In this document: positions 10,596-19,400 of the stretch, one piece after another
How the letters are laid out: each line of letters opens with the position of its first letter
How positions within the stretch are numbered: the first letter of the stretch is position 1
Assembly (NCBI GenBank): GCA_002700365.1
Contig: PADB01000011.1
Location: 62,001 to 126,000 of the forward strand
Length of the DNA stretch: 64,000 nt
Reading direction: 5' to 3'
Origin: Kordiimonas sp.
Lineage (GTDB): Bacteria; Pseudomonadota; Alphaproteobacteria; Sphingomonadales; Emcibacteraceae
The notes under the pieces: generated by a model
What the model was told of the DNA's origin: nothing
What the model saw: the letters and a program-made list of their open reading frames with translations, nothing else
Database searches by the model: none
Made by a program: the position numbers and the translations under genes

Positions 10596-11681
10596 TTATG
10601 TCTGCGGAAATGCCAAACCATACATACGGCGGAACAAGGCCCCGACTCTATCCCGTCGCAATGCCGACCCCGGTCGCGTTTGTTGCGGCGAACCTTGCAA
10701 ATTCAGATCCCGTCCCACCATGGCCCGCAAACCGAACAGTCCTTCATCCCGCTCCACTGGTAAGCCATAACGCATGTCACGAAAAATAACTTCATAACCG
10801 CCCGCACCGTCTGCGCGAACGAACTTATAATTCTTTTCACTGGCAAACCAGTCTGCAATGCGCCCTTCACGTGTCTGTTCCACCACACCGATCGCCGGAT
10901 GATCCCCTTGTGGGTAATGGCGCCACTGGATAGGGCCCGGGGCCCAGCGGGTATAATATCCTACCAAATAGCCCGCTGACTGTTGCACGACAATACGGCG
11001 GTAGGCCCCCTGAAAAAGGGTGGCATGGGCATCCAGGCGGCTGTACGTCACGCCTTCATTCGCCAACTGGTCCGCCGCATAAGCCTCTGCGGACAGTTTC
11101 AACCAACTACAATAACCGATATAAGCCGTAGACAACACCAGCATCGCCACCGCCATTTTGCGGTGCAGTTGCCGCCAGGGTAACAGCCCAACCACAACGG
11201 CCAATAATAATGGAATGGTATATACCGGATCCACGATGCTCATCGCATCAAAAGCAAAGCGATAATCACTGAAAGGGGCCAATAACTGCGTACCATACGT
11301 TGTCAACGCATCTAGCAATGCATGTGTAAACAACGCCAATACCCAAAGGATCGTCCATGACCATCGTTTATCCGCATCTCCCAATCCCAAGGGGGTTTTT
11401 CCGCGGGCAACACGACGACGGTCACGCCACGCATAATATCGCCAGGTTATATGACCCAGCAGGGTCCCCACAACAGGCCCAAAAAATAATGAATGCGTGA
11501 TCCCGCGATGATGCACCCATTGATCGAAGGCATCACCATCGAACAAATTAATGACCACACCATCTAGGTCTGGCAAAGTGCCTGCCACCACACCAAAAAC
11601 AAGCGCACGCCGCCCCAATGACCGCGCCGCAACAGATTGACCGACCACCGCCCCCAAGGCGGCCTGTGTAATACTATCCAT
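10596..11681 (-). CDS. YdjM-like membrane metal-dependent hydrolase family protein
   Basis: A 361-residue integral membrane protein of the DUF457/YdjM family. The N-terminal signature M-D-S-I-T-Q-A-A-L-G-A is followed by G-T-L-P-D-L-D and H-H-R-G-I-T-H-S, whose conserved Asp and His residues are the basis of the name 'membrane-bound metal-dependent hydrolase'. Four to five membrane helices fill the first 200 residues, and a soluble C-terminal domain of about 150 residues follows. The biochemical function of the family is poorly established. It is convergent with pckA and probably monocistronic. Confidence 0.8.
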   Translation of the reverse strand: MDSITQAALGAVVGQSVAARSLGRRALVFGVVAGTLPDLDGVVINLFDGDAFDQWVHHRGITHSLFFGPVVGTLLGHITWRYYAWRDRRRVARGKTPLGLGDADKRWSWTILWVLALFTHALLDALTTYGTQLLAPFSDYRFAFDAMSIVDPVYTIPLLLAVVVGLLPWRQLHRKMAVAMLVLSTAYIGYCSWLKLSAEAYAADQLANEGVTYSRLDAHATLFQGAYRRIVVQQSAGYLVGYYTRWAPGPIQWRHYPQGDHPAIGVVEQTREGRIADWFASEKNYKFVRADGAGGYEVIFRDMRYGLPVERDEGLFGLRAMVGRDLNLQGSPQQTRPGSALRRDRVGALFRRMYGLAFPQT

Positions 11682-11879
11682 AGGAAATGCGCCTGTTATT
11701 GCAGTTGATCTTATTCTCTATTTTCACCATATTAAGAAAATAATGTCAGACTATAGACTCTTCAATATGCATCACTTTATATGACGGCTCTCTAGCAAAC
11801 GGGAAAGACGGGTTTTGCCGGATCATTGCACACCATAAATGACCGCGCACAATTAACGACAAGGGACTGAATTTCACAA

Positions 11880-12407
11880 ATGTCACAATCTAAAAGCTGG
11901 GGATTTCCAAGATGGGGCGCGTATGGGTTTGAAACAGATCCGACAACCGTCCGGCTTTGCGATTTTCAGGGGTGTCAGAAAAAGGGGGAATTTCCGGCCC
12001 CAAAGTCCCCTAATTCCTCAGAAAAGTGGTGGTTTTGCCAAACACATGCGGGGGAATTTAACCGTAATTGGGATTATTTTCAGGGTCTAAGCAAGGAAGA
12101 AGCCCGCCGCCGCGAGGAAGAAGAGCTACGCCGTGGTGCTGGTTACCGCACCAGCGGCGCCTATAATCAAGGCCCCAGCTCCTACGGACAAGAAGCCGCC
12201 CGTAATGACGCGTTAGATATATTGGGGCTTGATGACGGTGCCAGTGCCGAAGAAATTAAATCAGCTTTCCGGCAATTGGCAAAGCAGTACCATCCCGATA
12301 CCAACCCCGATGATGAAGAAGCCGCTTTGAAATTCCGTCAGGTTACTCTGGCCTATGACACCTTAAAAGACGATATAAGATCGTCTCACAACAAGACGGG
12401 ATCATGA
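11880..12407 (+). CDS. J-domain (DnaJ-like) protein with N-terminal Cys motif
   Basis: A 175-residue protein. The N-terminal part has a possible metal site (C-x4-C, then C-x2-H about 30 residues later). A charged helix rich in Arg and Glu follows, and the C-terminal 60 residues form a J domain with the H-P-D tripeptide in Q-Y-H-P-D-T-N. J domains stimulate Hsp70 ATPase. It lacks the Gly/Phe and zinc-finger regions of DnaJ itself, so it is a specialised co-chaperone. Its stop overlaps the start of the MFS gene (ATGA), which indicates coupling. Confidence 0.85.
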   Translation: MSQSKSWGFPRWGAYGFETDPTTVRLCDFQGCQKKGEFPAPKSPNSSEKWWFCQTHAGEFNRNWDYFQGLSKEEARRREEEELRRGAGYRTSGAYNQGPSSYGQEAARNDALDILGLDDGASAEEIKSAFRQLAKQYHPDTNPDDEEAALKFRQVTLAYDTLKDDIRSSHNKTGS

Positions 12408-13630
12408 ATAAGACACTGCTGATTCTGGCAGGGATCATCTGCTTCAGCTTCACTGGCTTCAGTCTGGCCTATCCGGTCTTCACACCGATGTTTTTAGAAC
12501 ATGACATTCTGACCGGGCATCTCTCCCCTGAGAAGCGCACCATTCTACTGGGAACCGCACTGGCACTTTACCCTTTGGGACAATTTATATTCAGCCCTGT
12601 TTTAGGCCGCATCGCTGACCGACAAGGCCGCAAGAAAATATTGCTCGCTAGCCTGGCATCATCCTTCTTTTGTTATATCCTCATGGCCATCAGCATCAAA
12701 TATGGCCAACTTTGGTTACTTCTGGCCAGCCGTTTTGCCTTAGGGGTCAGCGGTGCTAATCTGGCGATCGCACAATCCATGGCCGCGGACCTGTCAACAC
12801 CGGCCACAAAGGCCCGTCATTTTGCCCTACTGGCCATTGCGACAAATCTTGCCTGGGGGATAGGGCCGCTGATGGGCGGTATGTTAGCGGATCCGACGTT
12901 AATAAACTGGTTTAGCTATGATATCCCTTTTTGGACCGGGGCGGGACTGGCGGCATTATGCGTCATACTCGTCTTTCTTTTTCTGCCGGAAACCAGGCCT
13001 AAAACCGCCACATCTCTCGCCACAGCAAAGCCAATATTGGCTTTGCTACGCGATAAAAAACTCCGCTGGCTGTATGGCATCAGCTTTGCCAGTTTTTGCG
13101 CCATTTTCCTATTTTTCAGTTTTTTTGCGCTTTATATGGTGGAAACCTTCCAGACCTCCCCCGCCATGCTGGGATATTATGTTGCCTGCATTGCGATCCC
13201 CATGGTCCTGTCTAATTACCTGGCTCCCGTCATTGAAAAGCGGTTAGGCCTGCGCCTTACTGGCATTATCGGCCACATATTCATATTAGCGGGTGTCCTT
13301 TGGTTTTTATGGCCGGAAACGGCCTATTGGGTCTTGCTGCCAACGGCGCTGGCGGGTGTGGGGATCACAATTTCAGAATTAGCCACGTCCCTCGCTGTCT
13401 CTAATCAGGCCAATCACGACCAACAGGCGCAGGCCATGGGCATCTATAGTTCAATTACGGTGGCCGCAGAAATGTTGGCTGCGCAAATTGGGGGGATGCT
13501 GGCCGCGCAGGATTTACTTATTCCTTTTTTCGCATCCGCTATATTAGCCGCTGGCTGTATTTGCGGATTTTCCCTCTATCGTGTGCAACGCCCCCCGTCC
13601 TATTTGCACTTCGATACCCAAGATAAATAG
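12404..13630 (+). CDS. MFS transporter, drug-efflux-like
   Basis: A 408-residue Major Facilitator with about 12 hydrophobic helices. The loop between helices 2 and 3 carries motif A as G-R-I-A-D-R-Q-G-R-K-K, and a central hydrophilic loop separates two six-helix halves. It resembles TetA/Bcr-type proton-coupled exporters, but the substrate cannot be read from sequence. The start codon lies inside the last codons of the J-domain gene, an unusual pairing of a co-chaperone with an exporter. Confidence 0.85.
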   Translation: MNKTLLILAGIICFSFTGFSLAYPVFTPMFLEHDILTGHLSPEKRTILLGTALALYPLGQFIFSPVLGRIADRQGRKKILLASLASSFFCYILMAISIKYGQLWLLLASRFALGVSGANLAIAQSMAADLSTPATKARHFALLAIATNLAWGIGPLMGGMLADPTLINWFSYDIPFWTGAGLAALCVILVFLFLPETRPKTATSLATAKPILALLRDKKLRWLYGISFASFCAIFLFFSFFALYMVETFQTSPAMLGYYVACIAIPMVLSNYLAPVIEKRLGLRLTGIIGHIFILAGVLWFLWPETAYWVLLPTALAGVGITISELATSLAVSNQANHDQQAQAMGIYSSITVAAEMLAAQIGGMLAAQDLLIPFFASAILAAGCICGFSLYRVQRPPSYLHFDTQDK

Positions 13631-13764
13631 CCCCCACGGCAACTGTTACAGTCTGATGAAATTGTAACAAAAAAGACCTGTTATTCAGTGTTTCCCTGCG
13701 TTTATAATCTGCACCAAATTTAAAGTATTCACGTTGCAGATAAAGGCTGACGTCAAAAATAAAC

Positions 13765-15342
13765 ATGCGCTATTTACTCGACCACGATATAGACTTGGCC
13801 GCGTTCGCCCAAGATCTATGTAAAAAACGTTCACTCACCGCCTTATCGCCACTTAACATCCAACGCCAATTCATGGATAGTTTTGACTGGCGTCTCTATA
13901 AGGCGAATGTTGCTCTTGAGCTAGAGCTGGCCCCGGGCCACCGCAAATTGCTCTGGAAATTAACGGACAACAGCAGTCCGGACCTTGTCTTCCCTGTTCC
14001 GCGTGCAAAACTCGGCTTTGCCGCCGACCTACGAGAAGGTCCGCTTAAAGACCGTCTGGCTCCATTATTAGAGATGCGCAAACTCATCGCGCAGCTTACC
14101 ATCACCACACATCGCCAGCCCCTGTGTCTGCGCGACCAGGAAGGCAAAACCCTACTGACCCTGAATCTGGAACATCATCAGTTACAAGACGCCGATGGGC
14201 AAAAAGTGGAGCCGCTCCCCCCATGCCTCACTGTCGAAGCGGTGCGTGGCTATGATAATGCTTTTGCTGTATGCATTGATTATTTAGAAAACAAATTACA
14301 GCTCAGCCCCAGTGATACCTCCTTGTTTCAAGATGGTCTTGTACGACTGGGGCGCTACGCAGGCGACTATAGTTCAAAGGTTAAATTAGTCCTAGAACCC
14401 AGCTTACCCGCCGCAGAAACAACACGCACAATATTACGCACGCTATATACAACGATGTTGCGTAACGAATCCGGGACCATACAGGACATTGACAGTGAAT
14501 TCCTGCATGATTTCCGCGTTGCCGGACGCCGCACCCGTTCAGCCTTAAGCCAGATTAAGAATGTGCTTCCACAGACCGAGGTCGATATTTTTAAAAGTGA
14601 ATTTGCCTGGTTAGGACAAATTACTGGCCCGACACGGGATATGGATGTCTATTTGCTGGATTTTGAAAAATACCGCAATTTACTGCCCGAACTTCTTAAA
14701 CCCGCCCTTGACCCATTGAAAACCTTTTTGACCCGTCATCAACGCTCCGAACAACAAAAAATGGTGCGGGCCTTACGCAGCAAACGTTATCGGGACTTGA
14801 AGAAAAATTATACCGCCTTCCTGGAACAGGAAACGCCAGACAGCGAGCCACCCGCCAAGGCCCAACAACCAACAAAAAAAACCGCTGACCAGCGTATATG
14901 GAAAACCTATTGCCGTCTGGTCGAGGAAGGACGGGCAATTCATCCTGAAAGCCCCGCAGAAGATTTGCATGAGCTGCGCAAAACCGGGAAAAAATTGCGT
15001 TATTTAATGGAATTTTTCCAAAGTCTCTATCCCGCGGAGGATATTAAAGCCCTTATCAAAAGCCTGAAACTCTTACAGGAAAATTTGGGGAACTTTCAAG
15101 ACCTGGAAGTTCAAACCCACGCCTTGCAGGGGTTTGCTAATCAAATGCAGCAAGAAAAAATTGGGTCAGTAGACACGTTTCTCGCCATGGGGGCCTTATG
15201 TCTGCACCTTAATGAACAACAACAACAGGCCCGCACAGAATTTGCTGAACGCTTTGCGGCCTTCGATGACGATATAAACAGGGATGCCTTTCAACAGCTC
15301 TTTCATAAAACGTCACGCTCTTCCATGAAATCAAAAGGATAA
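13765..15342 (+). CDS. CHAD domain protein with degenerate CYTH-like N-terminus
   Basis: A 525-residue protein. Residues from about 215 to 500 form a CHAD domain, a helical module with conserved His and basic residues (H-D-F-R-V-A-G-R-R-T-R-S near 250, L-H-E-L-R-K-T-G-K-K-L-R-Y near 400). CHAD proteins bind polyphosphate and localise to polyphosphate granules. The first 200 residues contain F-D-W-R-L-Y-K-A-N-V-A-L, reminiscent of the CYTH fold but without its N-terminal E-x-E-x-K, so it is probably inactive. The stop is two bases before the ParA-like gene, so the two are co-translated. Confidence 0.85.
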   Translation: MRYLLDHDIDLAAFAQDLCKKRSLTALSPLNIQRQFMDSFDWRLYKANVALELELAPGHRKLLWKLTDNSSPDLVFPVPRAKLGFAADLREGPLKDRLAPLLEMRKLIAQLTITTHRQPLCLRDQEGKTLLTLNLEHHQLQDADGQKVEPLPPCLTVEAVRGYDNAFAVCIDYLENKLQLSPSDTSLFQDGLVRLGRYAGDYSSKVKLVLEPSLPAAETTRTILRTLYTTMLRNESGTIQDIDSEFLHDFRVAGRRTRSALSQIKNVLPQTEVDIFKSEFAWLGQITGPTRDMDVYLLDFEKYRNLLPELLKPALDPLKTFLTRHQRSEQQKMVRALRSKRYRDLKKNYTAFLEQETPDSEPPAKAQQPTKKTADQRIWKTYCRLVEEGRAIHPESPAEDLHELRKTGKKLRYLMEFFQSLYPAEDIKALIKSLKLLQENLGNFQDLEVQTHALQGFANQMQQEKIGSVDTFLAMGALCLHLNEQQQQARTEFAERFAAFDDDINRDAFQQLFHKTSRSSMKSKG

Positions 15343-15344
15343 TA

Positions 15345-16091
15345 ATGAAGACCCTTGCTATTTATAATATCAAAGGCGGCGTTGGAAAAACCGCTACAGC
15401 CGTCAATATGGCTTACCTTGCCGCACGTGAGGGACAACGCGTATTGTTCTGGGATCTCGATCCACAGGGATCATCAACCTATTATTTCCGTATCCAGCCT
15501 AAGGTAAAGGGCGGCAGCAAAGGGCTTTTCAGCGCCAAGCATAAATTGCTAGAGAGTATCAAGGGCACAGATTATCCTAATCTGGATTTACTGCCCGCAG
15601 ATTTTTCTTACCGCAAACTTGACCACACCCTGATGGGGGCAAAAAAAAGGAACAGTCTGCGGCAAGTATTGAAACCATTAAGAGATGAATATGATCTGGT
15701 CATATTGGATTGCCCGCCTAGTATTTCAGTATTATCAGAAAATGTGTTTACAGCCAGCGATGCCCTGATGGTCCCCCTGATCCCCACGACACTGTCCTTA
15801 CGTACCTTCGAACAGTTATTGAAGTTTTTCCGGGATAAGAAACTCGACCTAGATCGCATCTGGCCTTTTTTCTCTATGGTTGACCGTCGCAAAAAGCTCC
15901 ATCGCGATATTGTCGAAATTTTCCCTGGCGAATATCCCGGCACCATGGATTACGCGATCCCCAACTCTACACATGTGGAACTGATGGGATTAAAACGTAG
16001 CCCCGTCCACAGTTTTGCCCCACGTTGCCCCGCAGCTATTGCCTATGATGGCCTTTGGACGGAGTTACGCGAACGGCTGGAAAACCTCTAA
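15345..16091 (+). CDS. ParA/MinD-family ATPase coupled to CHAD protein
   Basis: A 248-residue deviant Walker A ATPase with K-G-G-V-G-K-T at about residues 9-15, the D-x-D-P-Q-G switch segment near 40 and a Walker B at L-V-I-L-D-C-P-P. It has no N-terminal DNA-binding region and no ParB gene next to it, so it is an orphan ParA rather than chromosome-partition ParA. Direct coupling to a polyphosphate-binding CHAD gene suggests a role in positioning polyphosphate granules; this is an inference. AAGG lies in the end of the CHAD gene, 8 bp before the start. A terminator follows. Confidence 0.88.
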   Translation: MKTLAIYNIKGGVGKTATAVNMAYLAAREGQRVLFWDLDPQGSSTYYFRIQPKVKGGSKGLFSAKHKLLESIKGTDYPNLDLLPADFSYRKLDHTLMGAKKRNSLRQVLKPLRDEYDLVILDCPPSISVLSENVFTASDALMVPLIPTTLSLRTFEQLLKFFRDKKLDLDRIWPFFSMVDRRKKLHRDIVEIFPGEYPGTMDYAIPNSTHVELMGLKRSPVHSFAPRCPAAIAYDGLWTELRERLENL

Positions 16092-16117
16092 TACGGCGGC
16101 CTTTAAACAAACACAAA

Positions 16118-16148
16118 AAAGCCCGGTCAGGATAATTTACCGGGCTTT
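16118..16148. terminator. Bidirectional terminator between ParA-like and CYTH genes
   Basis: The stem AAAGCCCGGT / ACCGGGCTTT has an 11-base loop and lies between two convergent genes. An A-run precedes and a T-rich stretch follows, so it can serve both strands. Confidence 0.8.
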
Positions 16149-16203
16149 CCTTCCATTCTGGACTTCAAACAACGTGCTGGTCTGCAACTAACCTGCGCTT
16201 TAC

Positions 16204-16728
16204 TCAATCGTCATTGTCTGCGGACTGGAATTGCACAAGCAATTCATCATAGGTGACGTTCCAATCTTCAAAAGGATGGGAATACAATGCCGCATTCGCA
16301 AAGCGCGGATCACCGGTTACTTCAGGACCAACCCAATCGGGAAGGCGCACAACAGCATTTTCTTCCTGCAATTCTACTTCAGCGACATACAAACCATCAT
16401 TCTGTCCGGCAAACACATCAACTTCCCATAGATATTCACCATCCTGAATCAACAGACGTACTTTTTCGATAGCCGGGGCTGAACAGGCCACATCAAACAT
16501 AAGTTCGCCGTCAGACGATGGCACATCATATTCAAACTCATAGCGGCTTGCTTTGCTACGGTTTGCTTTAATGGTCAAAATATAACGATCGTTTTTTTGG
16601 CGGATACGGACAGACGTCCCATTTTCACGCGCCATATATCCCTGACGGATAAAGTGTTTTTTTTGCGCCGCCGGCAGGCGATCCGCATACACAAGGAACT
16701 TACGTTCAATCTCAACTGAATCTGGCAT
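16204..16728 (-). CDS. CYTH domain protein (triphosphate tunnel family)
   Basis: A 174-residue CYTH protein that begins with the diagnostic V-E-I-E-R-K-F-L motif (E-x-E-x-K). Further charged strands follow (S-V-R-I-R-Q-K, L-T-I-K, Y-E-F-E-Y-D-V, W-E-V-D-V-F, A-E-V-E-L), as expected for the triphosphate tunnel. Known activities in the family are tripolyphosphatase, thiamine triphosphatase and adenylate cyclase. The short bacterial form is most like the inorganic tripolyphosphatases. It is convergent with the CHAD-ParA pair, which strengthens a polyphosphate theme. Confidence 0.9.
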   Translation of the reverse strand: MPDSVEIERKFLVYADRLPAAQKKHFIRQGYMARENGTSVRIRQKNDRYILTIKANRSKASRYEFEYDVPSSDGELMFDVACSAPAIEKVRLLIQDGEYLWEVDVFAGQNDGLYVAEVELQEENAVVRLPDWVGPEVTGDPRFANAALYSHPFEDWNVTYDELLVQFQSADNDD

Positions 16729-16818
16729 TTATACTTCTATGTTATGGGGTATTGCTGTTCAAAAATCTCCGCCCGCTCAAACTGTTCATGCATATTTACA
16801 AGCACGCAAAGAACAACG

Positions 16819-17247
16819 CTACGAACTCAGTTTTTTTACCACAGCCTGCTTGTAAATATCCAGCATATAGAGACGCTTAAGGTCTTCTATCCCGAAAAAA
16901 TCGGCGGCGATATGTTCATCGCTGATTTGAACATCCGACAAGCGCATCAAATCTGCTTTACAATCAAAAATCGCCACACAAATATCGCTGCGGTCCAGAC
17001 GCGGCCGCATAGATACATCAATTAACCTGGGCGCAGATAACCTAAGCCCGGTTTCTTCTTTTACTTCTCTTTTTAAGGCTTTCAGCACGCTTTCGCCGGG
17101 GTCGATCTTACCGCCGGGCAGTTCCCATTCCCCATCCGGTTCCTGCAACAGCAGAACCTTATGATCATGCACAAGCAACGCCTTCAAGGAAATCGGCAGA
17201 CCTTGTGCAACTTTAAAAATCTTTTTTGCCGGATTGTACTGGGTCAT
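16819..17247 (-). CDS. Nudix hydrolase
   Basis: A 142-residue Nudix protein with a full box: G-G-K-I-D-P-G-E-S followed by R-E-V-K-E-E-T-G-L. It should hydrolyse a nucleoside diphosphate linked to another moiety, but the substrate cannot be told from the box alone. It lies upstream of the CYTH gene on the same strand with about 90 bp between them, so co-transcription is possible. A GTG directly before the chosen ATG is an alternative start. Confidence 0.88.
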   Translation of the reverse strand: MTQYNPAKKIFKVAQGLPISLKALLVHDHKVLLLQEPDGEWELPGGKIDPGESVLKALKREVKEETGLRLSAPRLIDVSMRPRLDRSDICVAIFDCKADLMRLSDVQISDEHIAADFFGIEDLKRLYMLDIYKQAVVKKLSS

Positions 17248-17353
17248 CACTATTCTCGCTCCCGTGGTGATGTCGTCCCTACCTGCCTGCTGACCAATCG
17301 CTTTTGTGCGGATATTCTTGCGTTAACATTATCGTTAACAAATTAATAATTCG

Positions 17354-17839
17354 TTATTTCTTTTTGGCTTTTTTCTTCGTCGCCTTTTTTGTCTTTTTAG
17401 TTTTTGCGTCAGCCTTTTTAGCCGTTTTTTTATCGTCTTTCTTCTTAGCCTTCACCGCTGCTTTTTTAGCAGACTTCTTTTTGTCAGCAGCTTTTTTGTC
17501 TTTTTTAGCTGAAGACTTTTTCGCCGCTTTGTCTTTAGGCTTGCTACTTTTTTTGTTTTTCTTTGCCTTGGCCGCCTCTTTCTTTTCGGCGACTACTGCT
17601 TCCTTAGCGGGGGACGGTTTTTGCAGTGCTACTGTAGAGATTTTTGTGTCTTTACGTGTAAGAAGCATATTCGCGGCTTCAATCACACGGGCCGCACGCA
17701 CGACACTAAACCCACGTACGACGGCTAATTCCTCAGGTGTGGACTTGGCTAAAGCGGCCACAGTCCCAAATCCTGCCGCCTGTAATATAGCGGCCGTTGC
17801 CTCGCCAATGCCGTTCACATCCGTAAGTTGCTTTGTCAT
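17354..17839 (-). CDS. Helix-hairpin-helix protein with lysine-rich histone H1-like tail
   Basis: About 161 residues in two parts. Residues 1-60 form a helix-hairpin-helix/SAM-like domain (V-N-G-I-G-E-A-T-A-A-I-L then V-R-G-F-S-V-V-R-A-A-R-V-I). From about 75 to the end the protein is almost entirely Lys and Ala with a few Asp, Ser and Thr, like bacterial histone H1-type tails. A sequence-independent DNA-binding, nucleoid-associated role is likely. The frame opens at an ATG at 17854, but GAGAGGGACA stands directly before the next ATG at 17839, so I chose that. It is divergent from the XRE regulator. Confidence 0.75.
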   Translation of the reverse strand: MTKQLTDVNGIGEATAAILQAAGFGTVAALAKSTPEELAVVRGFSVVRAARVIEAANMLLTRKDTKISTVALQKPSPAKEAVVAEKKEAAKAKKNKKSSKPKDKAAKKSSAKKDKKAADKKKSAKKAAVKAKKKDDKKTAKKADAKTKKTKKATKKKAKKK

Positions 17840-17969
17840 TGTCCCTCTCTCCATAAAGACATTGTCATCGTGACTCTCGCTATATTTTTAATGTTTTATT
17901 TGATATTTTTCAATGATTTTTTGATTTTTTTACGATATAACAGTGAAAACTGTCATAAGGAGCGTAAAA

Positions 17970-18173
17970 ATGCCCATAATTGTGAACCTTGATGTGGAAA
18001 TGGCGAAGAAAAAAGTCAAATCCAAAGAACTGGCGGAACACGTTGGGATCAGTAAGCAAAACCTGTCACTTTTAAAAAACGGCAAGGTTAAAGGCTTACG
18101 CTTTAAAACACTGGAAAAAATATGTGCGTATCTGGACTGTCAACCAGGCGATATCCTGCAATATAAGCCTTAA
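17970..18173 (+). CDS. Small XRE/Cro-type HTH regulator
   Basis: A 67-residue stand-alone helix-turn-helix protein (S-K-E-L-A-E-H-V-G-I-S-K-Q-N-L-S-L-L-K-N-G-K motif, ending in C-Q-P-G-D-I-L-Q-Y). It is like the YozG/Cro family regulators. The frame opens at a GTG at 17943, but AAGGAG lies seven bases before the ATG at 17970, so that is the start. It is divergent from the H1-like gene across about 130 bp of very AT-rich DNA and may regulate it. Confidence 0.88.
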   Translation: MPIIVNLDVEMAKKKVKSKELAEHVGISKQNLSLLKNGKVKGLRFKTLEKICAYLDCQPGDILQYKP

Positions 18174-18293
18174 AACCCCGAAATGAGGGAGGATACGTTA
18201 TAAGCAGGTAAATTCACTTACCTCCTTCTTCACTTTCCGGCCCGGCCCCTACACGACCTTGACAGTCATCTCTTAACCACCCACCATAACGGT

Positions 18294-19322
18294 ATGAGCT
18301 CGCCTTACACTTCTTATGTTCCCAAAGCATCAATGCTGAGCCTGTCTTGTGCTTCCGTTGTATTACGCGTCATATGCCTCGTTATTGTTTCTCTTGGCCT
18401 ATGGAGCACAAAACAAATACCGGTGCTCGCCGCGCCGATAGCATCGCCCCCACTGGCTGATAAAATTTGGCATGTCCCCAGCCAGTCTTTTGTCACCTTT
18501 TCTCAAATGGTTCAGGTGATGCAAAAGGCCGACATTATCCTATTAGGGGAAATCCACGATAACCCGCAACATCATCTTCGCCAGGCCCGCATCCTCAAGC
18601 AGTTCTCACGCGGGCGTGAAATCGCCGTACTCTTTGAAATGGTGAGCCGCGATTATGATAATGCCTTTCACATCTACCGACAGCGCTTCCCCACATCCCA
18701 GCCTCCTGATCGGGCCGATGGATTGGATATGCTGTTAAAGTGGAATGAGAACGGTTGGCCAGACTGGTCCTTATATGAACCCGTGTTTCGCCAGGCCCTT
18801 CAAAAAGACATGTCCCTGTTTGGGGCCGGGCTTCCTGTGGGTGTCATAGCCTCGCTACACAAAGAAGGACGTGCAGGACTTTCCCCCGCATTGCATAATG
18901 CCCTGACACCTTACCTGCAAAGAACTTTACCACCCGCATTATCAGCACGACAAAGACAGGACATCGCGCGCGGCCATTGTGATCTTTTGCCCGCAGCTCT
19001 GTTGCCGCGCTTTTCCGATATACAAACAATCCGCAATGCTGCCTTTGCCCAGCGCATTGAAACCATCGGACCCGACAGCAAAAAACGCATTCTGATAACG
19101 GGGAACGAACACGCCCGCCGGGATCTGGGTGTTGTTCACTATCTGTCTTCACAACAAAAAGTCATCAGCATGGGACAAATTCCTGTGCAACTGGGCCATG
19201 ACAACCCTACAGATTATACCGCCCGATACGGACGCCAAAGGCTACCCTTTGATTTTGTCTGGTTTTCCCCCTCACAAAACAGGACAATGGACCCCTGCGC
19301 GGGTCTGAGGGATAAGTGGTAA
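18294..19322 (+). CDS. ChaN/PF04187-type exported protein
   Basis: A 342-residue protein with a long hydrophobic N-terminal segment (about residues 20-46) ending in alanine-rich sequence, consistent with a signal peptide or anchor. The motif I-L-L-G-E-I-H-D-N-P-Q-H-H opens the domain, and a late I-T-G-N-E-H-A-R-R-D segment matches the ChaN-like iron-regulated protein family. In Campylobacter ChaN binds heme; the enzymatic role of the wider family is unclear. The nearby truncated globin would fit heme biology, but they are on opposite strands. No lipobox is obvious. Confidence 0.75.
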   Translation: MSSPYTSYVPKASMLSLSCASVVLRVICLVIVSLGLWSTKQIPVLAAPIASPPLADKIWHVPSQSFVTFSQMVQVMQKADIILLGEIHDNPQHHLRQARILKQFSRGREIAVLFEMVSRDYDNAFHIYRQRFPTSQPPDRADGLDMLLKWNENGWPDWSLYEPVFRQALQKDMSLFGAGLPVGVIASLHKEGRAGLSPALHNALTPYLQRTLPPALSARQRQDIARGHCDLLPAALLPRFSDIQTIRNAAFAQRIETIGPDSKKRILITGNEHARRDLGVVHYLSSQQKVISMGQIPVQLGHDNPTDYTARYGRQRLPFDFVWFSPSQNRTMDPCAGLRDKW

Positions 19323-19400
19323 GGAAATCAATCTCTGTCAGCAGTCAGGGCCGCAAAGCCCCAGAGAACAGAAGAGAGCTAAACCTCTCGGAGGTCCCCT

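Noticed and set aside
13651-13677. Hairpin TGTTACA ... TGTAACA after the MFS gene
   Set aside because: The stem is short with a 12-base loop, and the following run is A rather than T on the coding strand, so it is not a convincing terminator.
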